Shown here piece by piece: positions 37,241 through 45,716 of a stretch of 64,000 nt of DNA. The stretch comes from Anaerolineae bacterium (GTDB lineage: Bacteria > Chloroflexota > Anaerolineae > Aggregatilineales > Phototrophicaceae). The notes below the pieces were generated by a model, which was given only the letters and a program-made list of their open reading frames with translations, had not been told where the DNA came from and searched no databases. The position numbers and the translations under genes were made by a program. Where the stretch lies: the NCBI GenBank assembly GCA_025055175.1, contig JANWYT010000002.1, positions 296,958 through 360,957 of the forward strand, given 5' to 3'. The stretch's first letter is position 1. Every line of letters starts with the position of its first letter.

Positions 37241-37666
37241 ATGAGCGCTGCTCGGCGCGAGTTAGAAGTTGCAGCTACGCTCGATCAACTCCAGCACGTG
37301 ACGGCTTTCGTCGTGAATGCAGGTCGTGAGACGACGCGCTTGACAGACCACCAGCTCTATCATTGTGAGTTGTCGGTAGACGAGATTTTCTCTAACATCA
37401 TCGAACACGGCTTCAAACATCAAGGGGCGAGCCACACCGTCCGCATTAGCTGCCAGGCTCTCAGTGACCGCTTTGAAATCATCATTCGCGACGACGCGCC
37501 CGCGTTTGATCCTTTCAAGCAGCAAGCGCCAGCCAAAGCCTTCAGCCTAGATGACGGCAGTGTGGGGGGGTGGGGTCTGCGCTTCGTCATGACCTGCATG
37601 GACAGCGTGGAGTATCGCCACGAAGATGGCGAAAATTGGATCATCCTGGGTAAAAAGTACACTTAG
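37241..37666 (+). CDS. RsbW/SpoIIAB-like anti-sigma serine kinase (HATPase_c_2)
   Basis: 141-residue GHKL ATP-binding protein. The N-box Glu-Asn segment reads ELSVDEIFSNIIEHGF; the ATP lid region has IIRDDAPAFDPF and the G2-like VGGWGLRFVMTCMDSVEY. It should bind or phosphorylate the STAS serine upstream, and its real target may be a sigma factor elsewhere. The last four bases overlap the 3' end of the convergent serine hydrolase gene. Confidence 0.88.
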   Translation: MSAARRELEVAATLDQLQHVTAFVVNAGRETTRLTDHQLYHCELSVDEIFSNIIEHGFKHQGASHTVRISCQALSDRFEIIIRDDAPAFDPFKQQAPAKAFSLDDGSVGGWGLRFVMTCMDSVEYRHEDGENWIILGKKYT

Positions 37667-39315
37667 CTGCCGCTACGCCACCCGTCGATGTCGTCGAGAT
37701 TGATCTGCCCATAGGGCGGCAGATACTCGTAGATGATGTTGCCGCTGGCATCGCGGCGGAAACATTCTTGTGCCGAGGGCGGCAGATCGCGACGAGCGTC
37801 CAGCAGTGCAGACTCAGGGCTGAAGTAGTTCCAGGCAGCTCGGCTGATGTCTTCGATGATCGGCCACAGGCGTACATAATCCTGGAAACCACGCGCGCCG
37901 GTGTCCTCCCAGATGAAGACCGAGATTACGTAGTCTCGACCATTCGGTGGGAAGACGACGCCAGCCACACCTGTGACCTCGCCAACCCAGCCGTTCTTGT
38001 ACGAAATGCGCGTCCCTGCTGGCACACCTCCCTCTAGCAACCGCTGGAGTTTGAGGCCGCTCATTAACTCCAGCATGCGGCGGCACTCTGTCTGGTTGAA
38101 CTCACCGTTGGGATAGGCAGCCATCAACCCGCCGTTGTACTTAGCACAATCGTAGACTAAGCCGAACAATGAGCCGAGGTCTTCGGCCGTCGTTTGGTTG
38201 AACGGATCAGGCTGGGTGTTGTAATTCGGATTGGGACTCGTCCTGGGAGCAGCAATTGAGCCTAGTCGTTGGTTGGCTTCGCCAGTAATGAAAGGCGCAG
38301 TGAGGAAAGTATTCTTGGCGCCGAGATATTGTGCTGTGCTAGTGACGCTGGCAATCCCGCGAAATAAATCGCCGCGACCTATGATGACTTCCATGATTCG
38401 ATTCGAAGAAGAATTGTTGCTGCACAGCAGCGAATTGGCCATGAGCGAGGCGTCATCCTGGCTTGGCTCACCATCCAGCACACGGAAATAGTCGATCAGG
38501 ATGGGAAACTTGATGGTGCTGGCGGCAGTGAAGGCTACATCTCCCAGAATGTTAACTTCCTGGCCTGTGCGCAAATCCTGAATGTAAATTGAAGCGACGC
38601 TCGTCTGGCCGTCATAGACAAAGCCTCGGCTGTCTAGATAGGCGATGATGAGCGACTCTAAAGTTTTGATGTTGGCCTGCGCAGCGAGGCCACCACTCAC
38701 AGGTAGCTCAACCAAACGATTGTTGGGACGCCGTAGTGCGTCGTCGATGAGGGCCAGCGCGCCTTCGATGTTGAGCTGAACGCCCGTGTTGCCACTGGCG
38801 ACGGTCAGCGTCGCCACGTCATAGGCTGCCTGGCCACCTGCGCGGTCATAAGTCTGGGCAATACGCCTCAGCTCTGCTTCTAGAACGCTGCGCTGGTAGT
38901 CAGCGACCAGCGGAATGCTGCGCGTGCTAGTATCAGTGATCCCTAGCATGTAGTTCGCGAAGCGCTCCCAAAAGCCACCGCCGCGTTCGCTACTAGCCAC
39001 CGCCTCGGCCAGCATAGAGGGAGTATTAAGACGAAAACCTAGAGTTGCAGGAATGATCTGAAACGGCGGGTTGCCAGGGTAAATTAGGGTGACGGGTTGA
39101 GCGTAGGCTTGCTCGATAGCTGCAATGGCTTCGTTCTGGCGAAGACCACTGACAGGCACGCCAGCAATGGTAATCCCATTGGCCAGACGGTCTTCGCTTT
39201 GAGCGAAGTTGAGCAGGTAGAAGACCAGTAGACCGACACCCGCCAGGATCATCAACAATGAGAGAGGTTGCAGCAGAGAGACGCCGCAGCGGCGTGAGCG
39301 ATTAAGGTGCGACAT
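37663..39315 (-). CDS. membrane-anchored class A beta-lactamase-like serine hydrolase
   Basis: 550 residues. A single N-terminal membrane anchor (about 14-36) is followed by two peptidoglycan-binding-like segments (about 45-215; GITIAGVPVSGLRQNEAI resembles the YoaR/PG_binding_4 type). Residues about 235-500 resemble class A beta-lactamases/penicillin-interacting serine hydrolases: nucleophile S266 and K269 in STIK, S299-N-N in place of the SDN loop, and K440-N-G in place of KTG. It probably faces the outside. Activity on peptidoglycan or beta-lactams is untested. It is 3 bases after the Nudix gene. Confidence 0.85.
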   Translation of the reverse strand: MSHLNRSRRCGVSLLQPLSLLMILAGVGLLVFYLLNFAQSEDRLANGITIAGVPVSGLRQNEAIAAIEQAYAQPVTLIYPGNPPFQIIPATLGFRLNTPSMLAEAVASSERGGGFWERFANYMLGITDTSTRSIPLVADYQRSVLEAELRRIAQTYDRAGGQAAYDVATLTVASGNTGVQLNIEGALALIDDALRRPNNRLVELPVSGGLAAQANIKTLESLIIAYLDSRGFVYDGQTSVASIYIQDLRTGQEVNILGDVAFTAASTIKFPILIDYFRVLDGEPSQDDASLMANSLLCSNNSSSNRIMEVIIGRGDLFRGIASVTSTAQYLGAKNTFLTAPFITGEANQRLGSIAAPRTSPNPNYNTQPDPFNQTTAEDLGSLFGLVYDCAKYNGGLMAAYPNGEFNQTECRRMLELMSGLKLQRLLEGGVPAGTRISYKNGWVGEVTGVAGVVFPPNGRDYVISVFIWEDTGARGFQDYVRLWPIIEDISRAAWNYFSPESALLDARRDLPPSAQECFRRDASGNIIYEYLPPYGQINLDDIDGWRSGS

Positions 39316-39318
39316 GCC

Positions 39319-39801
39319 TCATGCTTCTCCTGGTGGGCAGCTGAGCATGATAGCGTCGTAGTGAAATTTGTGCAGGCGAGGCAGTTCCTGAGGCTTCGTC
39401 CAGCGGTAGTCTGTCAGCTCATAACTCAAATTACTGACTGGTGACGCAGTACGACAGTCGAAGGCCATGTCCAAATGCCAGGGGTGCGTTTTGTCAACCA
39501 GAACCACCCTGATAACCTCAACATCTAAGCCCAGCTCTTCTTTTAGCTCGCGGCACACGGCGTACGAAGGGTCTTCATCAGCACCAATCCATCCACCAGG
39601 TAATCCCCAGGGTATTTGTGGATGGAAGACGTGTTCCACTAGCAGCACTTCACCGCGCTCGTTCCATAGAACACCGACAACCCCAACTGAGTAGCGACGC
39701 TGAAAACGACGATAAACGTAGTAAGCTCCTCGGATGAGCCAGGGAAAGCGTTTGATGAAGCGCCTAAACTGCCTTTGCAGGCCAGAGATGATGTTAGTCA
39801 T
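39319..39801 (-). CDS. Nudix hydrolase
   Basis: 160-residue protein with an exact Nudix box, G-x5-E-x7-RELKEELGL, preceded by WGLPGGWIGADEDPS. The N-terminal 50 residues are basic and partly amphipathic (RRFIKRFPWLIRGAYYVYRRF), which may bind membrane or nucleic acid. It is upstream of the serine hydrolase gene in one operon. The substrate is not predictable. Confidence 0.92.
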   Translation of the reverse strand: MTNIISGLQRQFRRFIKRFPWLIRGAYYVYRRFQRRYSVGVVGVLWNERGEVLLVEHVFHPQIPWGLPGGWIGADEDPSYAVCRELKEELGLDVEVIRVVLVDKTHPWHLDMAFDCRTASPVSNLSYELTDYRWTKPQELPRLHKFHYDAIMLSCPPGEA

Positions 39802-39823
39802 GTCGACAGTTTAGACGCCGCAC

Positions 39824-39851
39824 AGTGTAGCGTCAACTGCGATTCGCCCAA
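39824..39851 (-). promoter_or_regulatory. promoter for the Nudix/serine hydrolase operon
   Basis: On the minus strand TTGGGC (39846-39851), 16-base spacer, TACACT (39824-39829), just upstream of the ATG at 39801. Confidence 0.45.
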
Positions 39852-39986
39852 GACCTGCGTACAACCAGGTTTAATTACACCCATCAAAAGAAGTAACCGC
39901 ATTGCAGTTGACTATCGTCGAATACTGGCGTCTTGTTGCATAAGCCGCTACGAGATTGAGGCCAGACACAGAGGGTTTGTTTTTTG

Positions 39987-39995
39987 TGATACAAT
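39987..39995 (+). promoter_or_regulatory. extended -10 promoter (TGA-TACAAT) for the kinase-like receptor
   Basis: TGA then TACAAT, about 35 bases before GTG 40030. The rest of the 228-base gap 39802-40029 shows only the minus-strand promoter and no further gene. Confidence 0.55.
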
Positions 39996-40029
39996 ACCAT
40001 CAAAGAAGGCATGACCACTGGATGTTATC

Positions 40030-43000
40030 GTGTCTCCACTCAGCATTGATCCAGCAACGTTGTTCGTTCAAGGGACAGGGCAGTTCATCTACTTTGCCCT
40101 GATGGCTCTACTAAGCTTAGCGAGTTGGTTGATGATCCTGAGCCAGGAGGAACGAGCCACGACTAGAAGCCTCCGAAGCCAGCAAACAGCGCTAATCGTG
40201 ATTTTGTTGTCTTGGCTGACTATCTTTGGTCTGGTGGTCTTTGCCAGTCTGGCAAGACGAGACGTGGCGTTTTACTTACCACCGTTAGAGCGCGCGATTT
40301 GGGCCATCTCCAGCGTTAGCTTTGCCTGGGCTTTCGTAGCCAGCGACACTGCGCCGCGTCGACGCAGCGTGAACATTGCGGCGCTGCTGTTGGTGATGTT
40401 AATCGTCCTGGGGTATCTAGTGGTGGCTGTCCCCTGGGCAGTGACCGCAGTACCTATCGACTTCAATTTGCGCTATGGCTTGCCGTGGGCCGTGATCGTA
40501 GCGGTCTTAAACCTAGTGGCGTTCGGCCTCGTCCTGCTGTACAGGCCTGTCGATGCGCCTGTCAAATCGCTGGTCTTTTTGGCGATGGCTCTAGGGCAGG
40601 CTGCCAGTATTGCCCAGGGCGAAGTCCTCGGAAACATCAGTGGATGGGGACGTTTGGGCTTCATGGCTGCGCTGTTAGTCGTTCCGATCATCGTCTTTCG
40701 TGCGATTATGCGCTTGGAAGCTCATCCTCCTCAAGCTCAACGCACTCCTGCTCTGGCTTCGCAGGAAGTACCGCGCGTTGTGAAGCCTGTCGTCTCTCAG
40801 TCTGACTCGCAGTCGGCGCTCTTGCTGCGCGCTCTGGGGCAAATCCTAGAAGACCCCTCGCCCTTGTTGCTCCCTCAGCGCATTGTAGAAGCCACGACTC
40901 ACATGCTCAAAGCCGACCTGGGTGCAATCCTGCGTTTACAGGATGCCAACTACGCTGACGTCCTCTATGGCTATGATCGCGTGAAGGAACGACCTATCAA
41001 AGCCTTGTCGCTCAACCTCGATCAGCAAATGACGCTAGTTAACGCGATCGAGCGGCGCGCACAACGTGCGCTCTTCATGGATCGTAACAGCGATGAGTTG
41101 GCAGACCTCTACACGCGCCTGGACATTGAACAACGTGGGCCAGTCTATTTCCAGCCGCTCACACAAGGCGAAAAGATCGTGGGCGTGTTGATGATCGCCC
41201 TGCCGTACCTCAACCGAGAATTGGACAACAGCGCACTGGAATTGCTCAAAGGCTTGGCAATCATGGCCACTGGCCTTTTAGTTATGAGCTATGAAGCTCA
41301 AGAAGCCCGCGAAATGGTGGCTGATCGGACAATACAAGCGCTTGTAGAGGGAGTAGCGCTGAGCGAAGTCAAAGAAGATGCTGTCATCGCAGCACGTCAG
41401 GAAATGCAGGCCAGCCTGAAACTAGCACGAGAACAAGTGAGCGAGTTGAGCCGTCAAGTCATGCTGATGAAGATCAAGCTAGACGAGGAACGCAGGCGCA
41501 TTCTCAAGCTGCTGGGGACTGAAGAAGACCTGAGCATTAGCCAGCGCATTCAAGCCATCAATCAGGATCACGAACGACTTCGGCAAGAACGAGATCAGCT
41601 AGTCCAAAAACTCCAGGAAGCTGAAGCGGCCCTCAATGCAGCCAGCGCCACGAGTGAAGCTGAAGCGATCAACAGCATGGTCACAGCGCTGTGCCAGGAG
41701 AAAGAAGCACTCATCGCCGAGCGAGACCGACTCCAAGCCCAACTCAACGATCTGCAAGCCAGCGATTTGGCCGACGCGCTTAAGGCACGCCAGCTCCTGC
41801 AATCGCTAGCTCAGGAACGTGTTCAACTGACCCACGAACGCGACCAACTCAGCGATCAACTTAGTGACCTTCAGTCGCGCTTGAAGGCTCTCGGCCTTGA
41901 AGAAGGAGCTGACGGCCTGACACAAATTGTGGGTCGCTTGACCGGTGAGCGCAACGCTTTGATCGCCAAAGTAGAGACGCTGACTCAAGAGCGTGATGTA
42001 CTACTCAACGAGCGCTTCAAACTCGCCGAGACGATCAGCCGAGAGCAAGAACGCGACGCTCGCTTGCAGGCTCTGCAAGCTCAGGTGGAGAACTTGGCCG
42101 CAGATCGTGAAGCAGCGCTCAAACAGCGCGATCGCCTACGCCAAGAAGTGGAGGAACTCCAGCACAAGCTGGACGCTGTGAAAGAGCATAGAGTGCGCTT
42201 GCTGGCTCAGGTGAGCGGGCTGGAGATGGAGCTGAGTGAAGTGCGCGAGGAGCAGGTGCGCATGGTGGCCAGTTATCCGCCTCCGCTTAGTCCTGAAGTC
42301 CCCTCACCTGTGCAACCTGATTTGTTGGTGGGCCTGGTGCAGGAATTGCGTACACCGCTTACGTCGATGATCGGCTACGTTGACCTGCTTCTCAACGAGT
42401 CAGCGGGCATCCTAGGAGAGATGCAGCGTAAATTTTTGCAGCGCGTCTCTGCCAACATATCGCGTCTGACGGCGATGATCGCCGACCTCATCAAGGTCTC
42501 TCAGCTGGACGCCGGCTTGTATCGACTAGAAGCCACGCCAATCGATACCATCGCACTCATCGAGCAAGCCATCACCTCCGTTTCGGTGCAGTTGCGCGAG
42601 AAGGGAATCACGGTCAACTTGGATTTGGACGATACACTGCCGCCTCTGCCTGCTGACGCCGACGCCTTCAGCCAAATCATTGGCCAATTGCTGACCAACG
42701 CCTACCTGGTATCACCACCCAACAGCGCCATCAGCATTATCGCCCGCCGCGAGCCTGTGATTTATGATCCACAGGTCGGGCCAATTGACAGCGCCTATTT
42801 TGCGGTTGAAGATCGCGGTGGAGGCATACCGTCCGATGAAATACCGCGCGTCTTCGCGCGCAAGTACAAAGCTGAGAATCCACTCATCGTAGGATTGGGC
42901 GATACTGGGGTTGGGCTGTCGATTGCCAAAGCTCTGGTGGAGGCTCATATGGGCCGTCTCTGGGTGGTGTCGAAGGTGGGCAAAGGCAGCATTTTTAACT

Positions 43001-43053
43001 TTGCTATCCCCTATGAGCGGCACGCATTGAGCGGAGAGGCTAATGATGGATAA
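40030..43053 (+). CDS. seven-helix membrane receptor with coiled coil and His-less HisKA/HATPase module
   Basis: 1007 residues. Seven hydrophobic segments (roughly 18-37, 53-74, 88-104, 116-137, 151-171, 178-195, 208-226), a GAF-like domain (about 280-425), a long coiled coil (about 430-745), then a HisKA/HATPase core. The H-box reads [15 protein letters not shown]: the phospho-acceptor His is replaced by Gln (Q771, codon CAG). The HATPase keeps an N-box (QLLTNAY), a DRGGGIP G1 motif and [14 protein letters not shown] binding is therefore likely while His phosphorylation is not. No response regulator is adjacent. Start GTG 40030 has no strong ribosome site. Confidence 0.85.
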   Translation: MSPLSIDPATLFVQGTGQFIYFALMALLSLASWLMILSQEERATTRSLRSQQTALIVILLSWLTIFGLVVFASLARRDVAFYLPPLERAIWAISSVSFAWAFVASDTAPRRRSVNIAALLLVMLIVLGYLVVAVPWAVTAVPIDFNLRYGLPWAVIVAVLNLVAFGLVLLYRPVDAPVKSLVFLAMALGQAASIAQGEVLGNISGWGRLGFMAALLVVPIIVFRAIMRLEAHPPQAQRTPALASQEVPRVVKPVVSQSDSQSALLLRALGQILEDPSPLLLPQRIVEATTHMLKADLGAILRLQDANYADVLYGYDRVKERPIKALSLNLDQQMTLVNAIERRAQRALFMDRNSDELADLYTRLDIEQRGPVYFQPLTQGEKIVGVLMIALPYLNRELDNSALELLKGLAIMATGLLVMSYEAQEAREMVADRTIQALVEGVALSEVKEDAVIAARQEMQASLKLAREQVSELSRQVMLMKIKLDEERRRILKLLGTEEDLSISQRIQAINQDHERLRQERDQLVQKLQEAEAALNAASATSEAEAINSMVTALCQEKEALIAERDRLQAQLNDLQASDLADALKARQLLQSLAQERVQLTHERDQLSDQLSDLQSRLKALGLEEGADGLTQIVGRLTGERNALIAKVETLTQERDVLLNERFKLAETISREQERDARLQALQAQVENLAADREAALKQRDRLRQEVEELQHKLDAVKEHRVRLLAQVSGLEMELSEVREEQVRMVASYPPPLSPEVPSPVQPDLLVGLVQELRTPLTSMIGYVDLLLNESAGILGEMQRKFLQRVSANISRLTAMIADLIKVSQLDAGLYRLEATPIDTIALIEQAITSVSVQLREKGITVNLDLDDTLPPLPADADAFSQIIGQLLTNAYLVSPPNSAISIIARREPVIYDPQVGPIDSAYFAVEDRGGGIPSDEIPRVFARKYKAENPLIVGLGDTGVGLSIAKALVEAHMGRLWVVSKVGKGSIFNFAIPYERHALSGEANDG

Positions 43054-43915
43054 GCGCAACCCTCTAGGAGAATGGGTAGTCGCCCTAGCCATTGTCGCAT
43101 TGATGGGAATTGGAGCTTTAGCGGCCATGCTCATTGCTTCGGCGTCATCTGATGGCTTGCTGTTGACCGCAACAGCGGCTAAGACATCGCTGGCGGATGC
43201 TGAAATGACTATCAGCTCTGTAGCAAGCGATACACTAGCTGTGACGTCTGCTCTGGGGGTATCTCAAACCTCTGACACGGTCGACTCTACAGACAACACG
43301 CTCGTCTTTCCACTCGCGCCGATGCCAACGGCAACTGCTTCTCCGAGTGCTACATCGACAGCTTCGGCGACAGCAACCCACACGGCCACGCCGACCAGCA
43401 CCCCCACTGCGACTGCTACGCCATCAGCGACGGCAACCCACACGGCCACGCCGACCAACACCTCCACTGCGACTGCTACGCTAACTCCATCTCCGACAGC
43501 TATGTCTACGCCTTCCTCCACGCCTACCTATACGCCGACGGCGACTCCTACGTTGACGCCGTCACTCACCAATACCTGGACGCCTATGCCCACGCCAGGG
43601 CCGATAGGTTGTGAGTCAGATCACGTCTTCATCACCAGCCCTTTCCCTGGCCTGAGGATCAGCCAACCCTTCGCTGTCGTTGGCACGGCCAATCCGAGCG
43701 ACTTCGCCGGCTATACTCTAGATATACGCGCTGAAGGCTCAGTGGACTATCGTCCGCTAGCTCGCGGGCGTGGGCGCGTCACAGGTGGCTTGCTGGCCAA
43801 CGTCGATCCGCGCTCCTTTGGACGAGGCGTATTCTGGCTGCGCCTGAGCGTGACTACTGTCACAGGCAATGTTCCGCTGGAATACATCTGCGAGATTCCT
43901 GTGCGCTTTGAGTGA
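43043..43915 (+). CDS. membrane-anchored Ser/Thr/Pro-repeat protein with C-terminal Ig-like domain
   Basis: 290 residues: an N-terminal membrane segment (about 10-34), a Ser/Thr-rich stalk, a Thr/Pro/Ala low-complexity region with a duplicated 20-residue unit, and a C-terminal beta domain (about 190-290) starting [19 protein letters not shown]. That start resembles Gmad2-type immunoglobulin-like domains. Two Cys (first and near-last in the domain) could form a disulfide. The start overlaps the receptor gene by 11 bases, so the two are coupled. GGAG spacing favours ATG 43046. A surface stalk protein working with the receptor is an inference. Confidence 0.75.
   Translation: MMDKRNPLGEWVVALAIVALMGIGALAAMLIASASSDGLLLTATAAKTSLADAEMTISSVASDTLAVTSALGVSQTSDTVDSTDNTLVFPLAPMPTATASPSATSTASATATHTATPTSTPTATATPSATATHTATPTNTSTATATLTPSPTAMSTPSSTPTYTPTATPTLTPSLTNTWTPMPTPGPIGCESDHVFITSPFPGLRISQPFAVVGTANPSDFAGYTLDIRAEGSVDYRPLARGRGRVTGGLLANVDPRSFGRGVFWLRLSVTTVTGNVPLEYICEIPVRFE
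43366..43480 (+). repeat. tandem 60-bp repeat encoding a 20-residue Ser/Thr/Pro unit
   Basis: Bases 43366-43425 and the following copy from 43426 are nearly identical for about 55 bases, with only scattered substitutions. The encoded units are [20 protein letters not shown] and a variant with N and S replacements. Confidence 0.85.
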
Positions 43916-43999
43916 ACTGCCTCATCAACCGAGTTGACCATCGAAGCGCGCAGACGATTCCGCTACACTTGCCCGCGCACACCGTTCGTTGGAGGGACT

Positions 44000-45580
44000 A
44001 TGCGTATATTGCGCTGGATATTCTGGGGACTAATGCCTGCTCTGCTGATCTTGGCTACGCTCTGGTCAGCTTGGCTGACGTGGGACGCCTTGAGCCGCAG
44101 TCAGAACACAATCGACAAGATCGAAAGCCGCCGCGATGCCTACGCAGCCACAGCCACAGCGTTTGCGACCGCAGATGGCGAAGCTGCGCTGTGGCGCGTC
44201 GCGCAATTCTTGACCAACACACCTATCGCCACAGCTGCCCCAATTCAAAGCTCCCCAACGTCTGCTCCACCGAGTTCGACGCCACAGCCTCTAGCGCAGC
44301 CACAAGCTGCAACCCCTTTTGTCGCACCCACTTTCTTCCCTGCGCCTGCGGCCTCCATCGCCGAGATGAGCGGCACAGCTGTGCCTACCCCCGTGCCAGT
44401 CATCCCGCGCAACTATGAACTCATCAACATCGTCTTGCTAGGCAGCGACGAAGAACTCACGGAGGATACCACCATACGCACCGATACGATTATTATCGTA
44501 TCAATCAACACTCAAACTCGCACGGTTTCTATGCTGAGCTTACCTCGCGATCTATTTATCTACGTTCCCACGCCGACGATGGCCCGCCTGAACACGGTCT
44601 ACGGCATTGGCGAGTCGTTTGGCTGGTCTGGCGGGGGATTCGGTCTTCTGCGCGAGGTCATCTTCTACAACTTCGGGATCAACGTCCACTACTACGCCAA
44701 AGTTAACTTCAGCGGTTTTGAGACGATCATCGACGCACTAGGAGGGATTGATCTGGCGGTAGACTGCACTTATCAAGACTACTACCCGGTCGAAGATTTT
44801 GACATCAGCCGTTCAATCGAGGAAAACTACAAGCTGCGCACGCTGCCCGTCGGTTATTATCGGATGAATGGGTTCGATGCGTTGTGGTACGCGCGGACGC
44901 GTCGCTTGACAACTGACTTTGACCGTGGGCGCAGACAGCAGCAGCTTCTTCGGGCCATCTTCCGCGCAGCGCGCGCCAACGGTCAGCTGGCTAATTTGCC
45001 ACAGTTGTGGAGTGAGGTGACGCAGGTTGTAGAGACCAACATCCCCTTCGAAGTTGTGCTTGGTTTGCTGCCCATCGGCCTAGAGCTTGACCCGAACATG
45101 ATCGAGAACTTCGTGCTGATACGCACCTATCACACGACGCCCTGGCAGCCGTCCAGCGGCCCATACGCAGGCCAATTTGTGCAGCTCCCCAACTATGAGC
45201 CTATGCGCGAACTACTCCTTGATTTCTATCAACCTCCAACAGACAGCCGAATTGCGCTGGGCAGAGCCAAGATTACCGTCTACAACGGCACGAATAATCC
45301 AGACTGGGACAAGGTGGCAGCGGAGCGCCTGGCAACCGAAGGCTTCTCGGCGGTGGCTGGTGGCCCAGCAGAGCGCACTGATTATCCCAGCACGCAGATT
45401 GTCGACTACGTGGGAGAGTCAAAGGGTAGTCCGGTGGCTAAACTGCTCAGCATTCTGAACAGCACGCCTGACAGCGTGAGTGTCCAGCCCGATCCCAACC
45501 GCACCACTGACTACGCTATCATCCTGGGCGCAAACTACAACTCCTGCGATGCGCCAGTCATGGGCGTTGAAGGCCAGTAG
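44000..45580 (+). CDS. LytR-CpsA-Psr (LCP) family glycopolymer ligase
   Basis: 526-residue membrane-anchored enzyme that attaches glycopolymers from lipid carriers to peptidoglycan. A membrane helix spans about 5-27, then a Ser/Pro/Ala linker, then the LCP catalytic domain (NIVLLGSDEE, TDTIIIVSI, SLPRDLFIYVP with the key Arg, GGIDLAVDC, and ALWYARTRRLTTDFDRGRRQQ). The end is a LytR_C domain (KITVYNGTNNPDWDKVAAE). I choose ATG 44000 with GGAGGGA upstream rather than the longer frame. It ends 1 base before the true 3' end of the convergent FtsK-like frame. Confidence 0.92.
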   Translation: MRILRWIFWGLMPALLILATLWSAWLTWDALSRSQNTIDKIESRRDAYAATATAFATADGEAALWRVAQFLTNTPIATAAPIQSSPTSAPPSSTPQPLAQPQAATPFVAPTFFPAPAASIAEMSGTAVPTPVPVIPRNYELINIVLLGSDEELTEDTTIRTDTIIIVSINTQTRTVSMLSLPRDLFIYVPTPTMARLNTVYGIGESFGWSGGGFGLLREVIFYNFGINVHYYAKVNFSGFETIIDALGGIDLAVDCTYQDYYPVEDFDISRSIEENYKLRTLPVGYYRMNGFDALWYARTRRLTTDFDRGRRQQQLLRAIFRAARANGQLANLPQLWSEVTQVVETNIPFEVVLGLLPIGLELDPNMIENFVLIRTYHTTPWQPSSGPYAGQFVQLPNYEPMRELLLDFYQPPTDSRIALGRAKITVYNGTNNPDWDKVAAERLATEGFSAVAGGPAERTDYPSTQIVDYVGESKGSPVAKLLSILNSTPDSVSVQPDPNRTTDYAIILGANYNSCDAPVMGVEGQ

Positions 45581-45581
45581 G

Positions 45582-45716
45582 TTACGCAGGACGCAGGAAG
45601 CGCGGCGTAGTGTGATCGCTAGCCTCCAGGACGCCTTCCGTCTTGAGGCGAGCCAGAATCTGCTGGCTCTCCTCAACGGACAAGCCAAGGATGTCATGGA
45701 GCGCGCCTACGCTCAG
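45582..45716 (-). pseudogene. 3' continuation of the FtsK-like frame beyond an in-frame TGA
   Basis: Directly in frame with the upstream gene, after its TGA at 45717-45719, the sequence stays open for 44 codons to TAA 45582-45584. It encodes LSVGALHDILGLSVEESQQI then LARLKTEGVLEAS, a winged-helix pattern like the gamma domain that ends FtsK/SpoIIIE proteins. The open frame stops one base from the LCP gene, as expected for a true gene end. So the TGA is either a recent nonsense change (TGG to TGA), a sequence error, or a readthrough site. Confidence 0.7.

Noticed and set aside
39852..39986. Possible small gene or RNA between the Nudix and receptor genes
   Set aside because: I found no conserved fold, open frame with a ribosome site, or strong hairpin there.
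43366..43480. Possible CRISPR or mobile repeat
   Set aside because: It is a direct tandem repeat in frame within a Ser/Thr/Pro coding region, without spacers.
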